Of a stretch of DNA of 12,893 nucleotides, positions 7,556 to 12,893 are shown piece by piece. This stretch comes from an uncultured bacterium. GTDB taxonomy: Bacteria > Cyanobacteriota > Vampirovibrionia > Gastranaerophilales > Gastranaerophilaceae. Made by a program: the position numbers and the translations under genes. The first letter of the stretch is position 1. The number at the start of each line of letters is the position of its first letter. The DNA lies in contig CABQIM010000051.1 in assembly GCA_902464375.1 (NCBI GenBank), positions 1 through 12,893 on the forward strand. Direction: 5' to 3'. The notes below the pieces were generated by a model. It did no database searches. It saw only the letters and a program-made list of their open reading frames with translations, and had not been told where the DNA came from.

Positions 7556-8485
7556 CTAAACATTTAATTTTCTAAAGTACTCTATAGTTTTAGATAATCC
7601 AATTTCTATATCAACAGTTGGTTCCCAAGCTAACTCTTTTTTAGCAAGTGTTATATCAGGACGACGCTTAATCGGGTCGTCTGAAGGTAACGGCTTGAAA
7701 ATAAGTTTTGAATTTGAATTTGTCATCTTTATGATTAATTTTGCTAAGTCTAAAATTGTGCGCTCTGATGGATTGCCAAGATTTACCGGTCCTGTTAAAT
7801 CAGAAGCCATCATTCTAATAAAACCTTCAATCAAATCGTCCACATAACAGAATGAACGAGTTTGAGTACCTTCACCATAAATTGTTATATCTTGATTTTT
7901 TAATCCTTGTATAATGAAATTTGAAACAACACGCCCGTCATTTGGTAACATCAAAGGACCATATGTGTTAAATATTCTAACAATTTTTATTTTAACTCCA
8001 TATTGGCGATGATAGTCCATCATCATTGTTTCTGCGCAGCGCTTGCCCTCATCATAACAACTTCTTATACCAATAGGGTTAACATTTCCCCAATAAGATT
8101 CTACTTGTGGATGAATTTGCGGATCACCATAAATTTCACTTGTAGATGCTTGCAAAACTTTTGCATTGTATTTATGAGCAAGTTCCAATACATTCATCAT
8201 TCCTAATACAGAAGTTTTTAAGGTTTTTATTGGATTGAATTGATAATGTGGCGGACTTGCAGGGCATGCCAAATTATAAATTTGTGTTACATCAGCATCA
8301 AATGGTTGCGTTATATCATGCTCAACAAGTTCAAAGTTTGGATTTGCAAGCAATTTTTCTACATTGGATTTTACACCAGTAAAAAAATTGTCCAAACAAA
8401 TTACTTTGTTTCCATTATTTAAAAGTCTTTTGCATAAGTGCGAACCGATAAAGCCGGCACCACCTGTTACCAATATTCTCTCCAT
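7556..8485 (-). CDS. uxs: UDP-glucuronate decarboxylase (UDP-xylose synthase)
   Basis: A 309-residue extended short-chain dehydrogenase that converts UDP-glucuronate to UDP-xylose with bound NAD. The N-terminal Rossmann motif is GGAGFIGS (8-15), with D32 placed to hold the NAD ribose. The stretch LACPASPPHYQFNPIKTLKT (72-91) is distinctive of this enzyme rather than of GalE or dTDP-glucose dehydratase. Catalytic residues are visible in STSEIYG (114-120) and the YxxxK pair Y144/K148 in RSCYDEGKR. PNDGRVVSNF (181-190) and the late RRPDI (274-278) also fit. The length is complete. It lies 49 bases downstream of the PHP gene on the same strand and may be cotranscribed. It implies a source of UDP-glucuronate elsewhere and a xylose-containing surface glycan, which is inference. 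Confidence 0.94.
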   Translation of the reverse strand: MERILVTGGAGFIGSHLCKRLLNNGNKVICLDNFFTGVKSNVEKLLANPNFELVEHDITQPFDADVTQIYNLACPASPPHYQFNPIKTLKTSVLGMMNVLELAHKYNAKVLQASTSEIYGDPQIHPQVESYWGNVNPIGIRSCYDEGKRCAETMMMDYHRQYGVKIKIVRIFNTYGPLMLPNDGRVVSNFIIQGLKNQDITIYGEGTQTRSFCYVDDLIEGFIRMMASDLTGPVNLGNPSERTILDLAKLIIKMTNSNSKLIFKPLPSDDPIKRRPDITLAKKELAWEPTVDIEIGLSKTIEYFRKLNV

Positions 8486-8534
8486 ATTATCATCTTAACA
8501 TAAAGATTAAAATAATAACTAGCAATATTCTGCT

Positions 8535-9152
8535 TTAAAACTCTTCTCCATGGAAATCTGTGCCACCGGTTTTGATTAGTTGTGGATATTTGTTTGCAAT
8601 TTTTATTACGTCTTTTGAAGAATGAAACTTTACAATTTTTCTAAATCTCGGATATGGATAATAAACTTCAATTCCGTCCAGACCAACTTTCATAAGATTC
8701 TTAACTAAATTTTCTAAACTAATTGCCCAATAGCATGCCGGATGCGCAAGTACTGTAATTCCTCCTGCTTGATGGATTGCATCTATTAATTTAGGAACGT
8801 TTCTTTTCGAAAATAGTCTTATCAAATCTCCTTCCGTTTCAGCCTTGGTTTTTGCTAAAAACGGAGCAAGAGCCGGATGATTTATATCTATATCATAGGC
8901 AAGAAGGTGTATGAAAACATATCCGAACCAGCAATCAAATTCTGCTCCTGTAGCCAATATGTCATCTTGAAATTTTTTATGCCCATCAACAGTATTGTGG
9001 TCTGTAATAGCAATTAATTCATAACCTTTGGATTTTGCATTTTTAATAACACTTTCAAAATCAGCTTTGCCATCTGAAAAATTTGTGTGGATATGCAAAT
9101 TAACCTTGCCGGATAAAAAATCTTCTTCTTTTAAATCTTTTATATTTTTCAT
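8535..9152 (-). CDS. PHP-domain metal-dependent phosphoesterase (TrpH/YciV-like), short form
   Basis: A 205-residue PHP-family protein, a trinuclear-metal fold that cleaves phosphoester bonds. All expected ligands are visible: HIHTNFSDG (H20, H22, D27), ITDHNTVDG (D51, H52), E71, H82 in FIHLLAY, H137 in LAHPACY, and GGTDFHG (D199, H201). GIEVYYP (160-166) is also typical of the TrpH/RNase AM group, whose members act on 3',5'-nucleoside bisphosphates or 5' ends of RNA. Only 55 residues separate H82 from H137, whereas TrpH-type proteins of about 280-290 residues carry a larger insertion there; the C-terminus also stops right after the last motif. The substrate could therefore differ. It is divergent from the membrane-protein gene at 9239 and 49 bases upstream of the decarboxylase gene. 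Confidence 0.88.
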   Translation of the reverse strand: MKNIKDLKEEDFLSGKVNLHIHTNFSDGKADFESVIKNAKSKGYELIAITDHNTVDGHKKFQDDILATGAEFDCWFGYVFIHLLAYDIDINHPALAPFLAKTKAETEGDLIRLFSKRNVPKLIDAIHQAGGITVLAHPACYWAISLENLVKNLMKVGLDGIEVYYPYPRFRKIVKFHSSKDVIKIANKYPQLIKTGGTDFHGEEF

Positions 9153-9238
9153 AACTCTATCTTTATACTAAAATAATTTTATTATAAAAATATTTAATAC
9201 TGAAATAAGATTTTTAATTCACAAATTGGAGATAGAGA

Positions 9239-10264
9239 ATGGCAAAAAAGACACAAACCCCGCTAGGTATTTTTATGGAGTCAATCGGATTATATTTTTC
9301 GAATTTTGATAAGTACTTAAAATACATGACATTTCCGGTTTTAGGGCAAATAGGAGGGCTACTTTTAGTCTTTTTAATAACCTATTTTTACACCCAAAAC
9401 ATACCGCCTTTGATAGACAAATTTGAAGCATTGAACAATTTTAACGTTCTTGTCGGTTTATCTATTCTTATAACACTTCCGGGGCTTGCAATTTTTATGA
9501 AATCATTCTGGGAATACCTTGTTGCGTATGGTGCTGTGAATTCTATGTATACAAATATGAAAAAATCCGGTAGAGTATACGATTTTGAGGCACATACCGA
9601 ATTAATCAAAAGAAGAGCTTTGCCATTTGTCGGAATTTGGTTTCTATTTGGAATATTTTCTGCAATTGCATTTATTCCATTATTTTGGGTTGTATGTGGA
9701 ATTTTAGTTATATATTTCGTGCTAACGTTTCAAGTATTTACCTTTGAACCTGATTTATCACCGATAAAATGTGTTAAAAAAAGTTCCGAACTTATAAAAG
9801 GGCATTTTGCTTCAACTTTCCTACTTATGGTATTAGTTGGTGCGCTAACATATATTTTTGTTCCACAGCTTTGTATAAAAATATTTGATATTGCAGGTAT
9901 TAATGAATTCCTTGCTAAAGCTGTAATTCCATTTATTCCACCTATACCAAATATGGAATTGGAACAATATGGTTTAAAATCACCTACAGAATTTGATATC
10001 GCTTTGTTTACAATAAAAGTTTTTATCGCTCAAATTCTAATCCAATACACGCTTCCACTTCGTTCTATTCTATGGTCAGAATGGTACGAAGAGCTTAGTC
10101 ACAACATTGCTATAACTGATGCAAAACCAACTACCGGTAAAAAGAAAAGAAGTTCTAAAAAACGTCCAAGTGAAAGATTGATGGAAGAATCCCATAAAAA
10201 ATACGGTAAAAAGAAATTAGATAGCAATATCCTTAAGCGAGCAGCAGAAAAGGATGATGATTAA
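9239..10264 (+). CDS. Multi-pass inner-membrane protein of unknown function with a basic C-terminal tail
   Basis: A 341-residue membrane protein I cannot assign. Hydrophobic segments lie at about 32-52, 70-105 (one or two helices), 127-147, 148-168, 190-212 and 255-275, so five to seven helices. The segment FEPDLSPIKCVKKSSELIKG (169-188) resembles the amphipathic 'A.k.S..l.kG' hinge seen in several poorly known membrane families such as the YciC/DUF975-like group; this is a loose resemblance. The last ~45 residues are soluble and very basic (GKKKRSSKKRPSERL, then KKYGKKK), ending in an acidic EKDDD, and may contact RNA, DNA or the membrane surface. GGAG (9228-9231) precedes the ATG by seven bases. 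The stop overlaps the end of the convergent glycosyltransferase gene through a shared TTAA. Confidence 0.85.
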   Translation: MAKKTQTPLGIFMESIGLYFSNFDKYLKYMTFPVLGQIGGLLLVFLITYFYTQNIPPLIDKFEALNNFNVLVGLSILITLPGLAIFMKSFWEYLVAYGAVNSMYTNMKKSGRVYDFEAHTELIKRRALPFVGIWFLFGIFSAIAFIPLFWVVCGILVIYFVLTFQVFTFEPDLSPIKCVKKSSELIKGHFASTFLLMVLVGALTYIFVPQLCIKIFDIAGINEFLAKAVIPFIPPIPNMELEQYGLKSPTEFDIALFTIKVFIAQILIQYTLPLRSILWSEWYEELSHNIAITDAKPTTGKKKRSSKKRPSERLMEESHKKYGKKKLDSNILKRAAEKDDD

Positions 10265-11826
10265 TTCCTTTTATACACAGTAAAAATTAGTCCTTCGCCG
10301 ATTTGACATTCCTTTTTGTAATTTTTTGAAATATAATCGAATATCTTTGTAGCGTAGTCGACACCAAAATATCTATAATAATAAATAGATGTATCGTAAT
10401 TACTTACTACAATATACTTTGGCTTTGTTATTTCAAACCTTTTTAGAATTAAATCTTCTCCAAATGTTTCTATATATAACGGAATTAGAGAATAAAATTT
10501 ATTATCAGATTCTCGTCCACTTAAAACATTAACTGATAATCCTTCCGGATATACCAGAACTTTGTCTTCAGAATTTGTATTGGTTTTAATGTATTCAACA
10601 ATCTTGTTTAAAGATTCACCGTTGAAAGGTGTAGTGTAAACAATTTCACTACCTAATCCCAAGCATATATTTTTAGTAGTTAGCTCTTGTGTATTTTTAA
10701 TTCCAATAGATATGCAAAACATTAATATAGTGATCATCAGTGATTTTTTTATTTTTTTCGGAACCAAGAATGTCAGTGACAATATCGCAAATGGAATGAA
10801 ATATATGCCATAAGATTTAATTGTTAGAGCAAAAAATATTTTCATAGAGATTAAAAGCGAAGCCAATACAAACAGTAGTTCTTCTTTTTGCATGTCGTGT
10901 CTTTTATAAACAAATAATACCAATATCAGCGGAAAAGAGAATATGAAAATCTCAGGTGATGATACAAAATAACAATACACAAAAATTACCGGTAAAAGCC
11001 ATTTATTATTTTTTGTAAAATACAGCAAAATGACTGCTCCTGAAAATTTTAACAAATTAATAAGATATATAGGAATAAGTTCAGCCCTGAATACTAGTCC
11101 GGTAACTGAATAAAACCAGTACAGAGTTTTCGTCGCACTCATCGTTAATATAAGTTGTGCAGATATTATCAAATCAGTAAAGCTAACACCTTCAATAAAC
11201 AAAGGTACATAAGAAATTACTATTGGAGCAGCAAAAGCTAGCAGATTCTTCCACCAATCTTTTTTGCCCGCTACATAAATCAAGATTGGCAATAGCAAAA
11301 CAAATTCGTATTTTGAACATATAGCTAAAGAGTACATCATATAAGAAATCGGATAATTTTGTTTTATTCCGAAATAAACGGATGCCAATACAAATAATAA
11401 GCCGTAAAGCATGCTATATGAATAAGGAAATAAGCAATTAAATACGTTTGGTGACAAAACTGAAACACAAATAAATGACAATACAATTGCCAATCCATAG
11501 TTTTTGCTTAACATTCTTTGTCCGATGAGATAAATAAAATTACAAATCCCTAATGTTGAGATTAAGCCTGCTATATACAATACAACAAGTTTTACTCCAA
11601 AAACTTTAAACAATGCAGCATTAAATAAATATGCAAATGGTGCATAAATGTTAAAAATGTTTTTATAAAGGACTTGTCCTTTTACAATTTGACTCGGTAT
11701 ATAAGCCTCTCTGAAAGAATCAAATATAACATCTCCAAATCGTCCGTATCCAATAATGAAAACGACGAATACTACAATATTTATTAATAAAATCTGCCAA
11801 TTATTTTTTAAAAACTCTCTTTTCAT
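10261..11826 (-). CDS. GT-C type membrane glycosyltransferase (PMT/ArnT-like, polyprenyl-phosphate-sugar donor)
   Basis: A 521-residue polytopic protein. After one N-terminal helix (about 12-27), the first periplasmic loop reads GDVIFDSFREAYIPSQIVKG, then QVLYKNIFNIYAPFAYLFNA. This is the GT-C pattern of an acidic residue (D32 or D36), then P...I..G..LY......Y.P. In the family, such an acidic residue at this site is catalytic. About ten or eleven further hydrophobic helices follow to ~375. The last ~125 residues form a soluble domain with an alternating beta/alpha look (KVLVYPEGLSVNVLSGRESD and KPKYIVVSNYD), as in many PMT_2-type proteins. These enzymes take a sugar from an undecaprenyl carrier and add it to lipid, protein or polymer outside the inner membrane. 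Acceptor and sugar cannot be read here. Its start is divergent from the repeat-protein gene. Confidence 0.85.
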   Translation of the reverse strand: MKREFLKNNWQILLINIVVFVVFIIGYGRFGDVIFDSFREAYIPSQIVKGQVLYKNIFNIYAPFAYLFNAALFKVFGVKLVVLYIAGLISTLGICNFIYLIGQRMLSKNYGLAIVLSFICVSVLSPNVFNCLFPYSYSMLYGLLFVLASVYFGIKQNYPISYMMYSLAICSKYEFVLLLPILIYVAGKKDWWKNLLAFAAPIVISYVPLFIEGVSFTDLIISAQLILTMSATKTLYWFYSVTGLVFRAELIPIYLINLLKFSGAVILLYFTKNNKWLLPVIFVYCYFVSSPEIFIFSFPLILVLFVYKRHDMQKEELLFVLASLLISMKIFFALTIKSYGIYFIPFAILSLTFLVPKKIKKSLMITILMFCISIGIKNTQELTTKNICLGLGSEIVYTTPFNGESLNKIVEYIKTNTNSEDKVLVYPEGLSVNVLSGRESDNKFYSLIPLYIETFGEDLILKRFEITKPKYIVVSNYDTSIYYYRYFGVDYATKIFDYISKNYKKECQIGEGLIFTVYKRN

Positions 11827-11885
11827 AATATTTCCATCTTAACAAAGCTTTACATAATAGGCAATTTTGTAACAAAAAATAACTT

Positions 11886-11892
11886 TATATAA
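11886..11892 (+). promoter_or_regulatory. Possible -10 element for the repeat-protein gene
   Basis: TATATAA lies about 30 bases before the ATG at 11923, in the 96-base gap between divergent start codons. TTGTAA (11867-11872) upstream is only 13 bases away, too close for a standard -35, so the promoter assignment is weak. Confidence 0.3.
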
Positions 11893-11922
11893 GTGTGTAG
11901 TAGTAGAAGGTGTTTTAATAAG

Positions 11923-12651
11923 ATGTCAGTTAATCCTTATACCTTGAATAACTTGTACAGTCAGGGAATATTAGATTATGCTCCGTATGAACTCTGTAAT
12001 AGCGGTATAAATGTTTCATCTATGAACGGCATTTCTAATCCTTATTTAAACACAGCTATGCAGGGGACACAATTTCAGAACTACGGACAAACTCCGGACA
12101 GTTTCTGCGCAAGCGGAAAAACAGGTACTGTACAACCTAATCCGGAGATGGGTTCCGCACAAGTTTCTTCTAGTTTTGGCAATGAAAATATAGGAATTAA
12201 TTCCGAAGCTGGAAGCAACGCTTATGGTGTATCAGGAATCGGTACACAATCTCAAGCCGGAACCAATGCTTATGGAATATCTGGTGTAGGTACTAATTCT
12301 CAAGCAGGGACGAACGCTTATGGTCTACAAGGGATAGGTGCCCAATCTCAAACGGGTGAAAATGCCTACGGTCTACAAGGAATCGGTATGCAAGGACCTT
12401 CAGAACAAGCTGCTTGGGGTGGATTTGGCGACACTTCTCAAAGCATTAAAGATGGTCTTTCAAGAGTGTCCGGCTTTACACAAAACATACCGAGTCCAAT
12501 AAAAGGGCTTGCAGCAGCTGGCATGATGATTGGTGCATTAGCATTAGCTCTAAAAACCAAGAAGAAACCTAAAGTAAAGCCAAAAACGAATTTTTTCAGT
12601 AACTTGAATCCTGTAAATTGGTTTAAGAAAACGAAAACAACAAAGATTTAA
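11923..12651 (+). CDS. Small glycine-rich tandem-repeat protein with a C-terminal transmembrane helix
   Basis: A 242-residue protein of unknown family. I choose ATG 11923 (MSVNPYTLNNLYSQG) because AAGGTG (11907-11912) precedes it by ten bases; the frame also has an upstream GTG at 11893, but that would overlap the proposed -10. Residues ~1-88 are polar (N, S, Q, Y, G). Residues 89-168 hold five 16-residue repeats with the core G[IV]G..SQ.G.NAYG, the last degenerate. Residues about 192-210 (PIKGLAAAGMMIGALALAL) form one hydrophobic helix, followed by KTKKKPKVKPK and a basic aromatic C-terminus. There is no signal peptide. By the positive-inside rule the tail faces the cytoplasm; whether the repeats lie outside or the protein is tail-anchored with the repeats inside is open. 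It ends before a strong terminator and appears monocistronic. Confidence 0.8.
   Translation: MSVNPYTLNNLYSQGILDYAPYELCNSGINVSSMNGISNPYLNTAMQGTQFQNYGQTPDSFCASGKTGTVQPNPEMGSAQVSSSFGNENIGINSEAGSNAYGVSGIGTQSQAGTNAYGISGVGTNSQAGTNAYGLQGIGAQSQTGENAYGLQGIGMQGPSEQAAWGGFGDTSQSIKDGLSRVSGFTQNIPSPIKGLAAAGMMIGALALALKTKKKPKVKPKTNFFSNLNPVNWFKKTKTTKI
12187..12426 (+). repeat. In-frame 48-base tandem repeat, five units (the last degenerate)
   Basis: Units start at 12187, 12235, 12283, 12331 and 12379. The encoded units are NIGINSEAGSNAYGVS, GIGTQSQAGTNAYGIS, GVGTNSQAGTNAYGLQ, GIGAQSQTGENAYGLQ and GIGMQGPSEQAAWGGF. The codons for the constant NAYG differ between copies (aac-gct-tat-ggt, aat-gct-tat-gga, aat-gcc-tac-ggt), so the repeats are conserved at protein level and not freshly duplicated. 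Confidence 0.9.
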
Positions 12652-12701
12652 AAAATAACCTTATTAAAATACCTTATTAATTAACCAAAAATTTTATCAC
12701 A

Positions 12702-12724
12702 CGCCCAACTTGGGCGTTTTTTTT
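12702..12724 (+). terminator. Intrinsic transcription terminator after the repeat-protein gene
   Basis: CGCCC (12702-12706) and GGGCG (12712-12716) form a perfect stem, extendable by two A-T pairs, with an AACTT loop. Eight T residues follow (12717-12724). This is a textbook rho-independent terminator on the plus strand, 51 bases after the stop codon at 12651. Confidence 0.9.
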
Positions 12725-12893
12725 GTGCTACGCACGTAGATACAACAGTCGGCTGCTAGGTAACAACTACAAAATTGCATTAAAGACTACCGGCTTCGCC
12801 TCGAAGTGTACCTATAAGTTAAGCGTATTCCCTCTCCTAGCAGGAGAGCGGATTTTCGGTAGGGCGTAAGCCCGTAAGGTGGAGGTCGGACGT
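12725..12893. other. Non-coding, hairpin-rich, GC-shifted segment at the right edge
   Basis: I see no gene here: frames tested are short or broken. Composition rises to about half G+C, against roughly a third in the genes. It holds a series of short perfect inverted repeats: CTACG-CA-CGTAG (12728-12739), CTTCG-CCT-CGAAG (12794-12806), CTCTCCT-AGC-AGGAGAG (12832-12848) and GGGC-GTAA-GCCC (12862-12873, a GNRA-type loop). It may be an interspersed palindromic repeat, a structured RNA, or the edge of a mobile element. The window ends inside it. Confidence 0.5.

Noticed and set aside
11893..11922. GTG at 11893 as the start of the repeat-protein gene
   Set aside because: The extra ten residues (MCSSRRCFNK) have no ribosome site and would overlap the likely -10 region; ATG 11923 has AAGGTG upstream.
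12187..12426. CRISPR-like periodic array
   Set aside because: The 48-base period is in frame, has no unique spacers between identical repeats, and is explained by a protein repeat with synonymous differences.
12790..12810. Hairpin region as part of a tRNA
   Set aside because: No cloverleaf, no T-loop or anticodon stem at the right spacing; the stems are isolated and too short.

Overview
The window is AT-rich (roughly one third G+C by eye), gene-dense, and uses the standard code. It looks like a chromosomal piece from a bacterium with two membranes: the left end encodes all parts of an envelope-spanning drug pump, including an outer-membrane channel. The base composition and the two unrecognised large or repetitive proteins would fit an uncultured gut lineage such as Gastranaerophilales (Melainabacteria). 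There is no marker gene here, so that placement is only a weak guess.

Region 1 (1-3425) is a divergent efflux locus. A TolC-type outer-membrane factor, cut by the window edge, points left. A MarR-family repressor, an EmrA-type adaptor and an EmrB-type 14-helix MFS exporter point right as a tightly packed operon. A perfect 18-base inverted repeat lies between the two arms, over the predicted promoter, and is the likely MarR operator. The repressor probably starts at 330, not at the upstream ATG inside the palindrome.

Region 2 (3426-7543) is one very long gene for a 1323-residue acidic protein with no signal peptide or membrane segment. I do not recognise the family. It has internal duplications: a helical repeat of which one copy carries a textbook EF-hand calcium loop, and an aromatic-rich module duplicated at the C-terminus.

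Region 3 (7556-11826) has sugar and envelope genes. On the minus strand are a PHP-family metallophosphoesterase with a shortened insertion, followed by UDP-glucuronate decarboxylase (UDP-xylose synthesis). On the plus strand is an unknown multi-pass membrane protein. Convergent with it, sharing a TTAA that supplies both stop codons, is a GT-C type membrane glycosyltransferase. UDP-xylose synthesis and a GT-C enzyme together suggest surface-glycan work, but this is not an obvious single operon.

Region 4 (11827-12893) encodes a small protein with 16-residue glycine-rich tandem repeats resembling adhesin beta-roll repeats, a C-terminal transmembrane helix and a basic tail. A strong intrinsic terminator follows it. 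The last ~170 bases are non-coding, about half G+C, and full of short perfect hairpins; they look like an interspersed repeat or a structured RNA rather than a gene.
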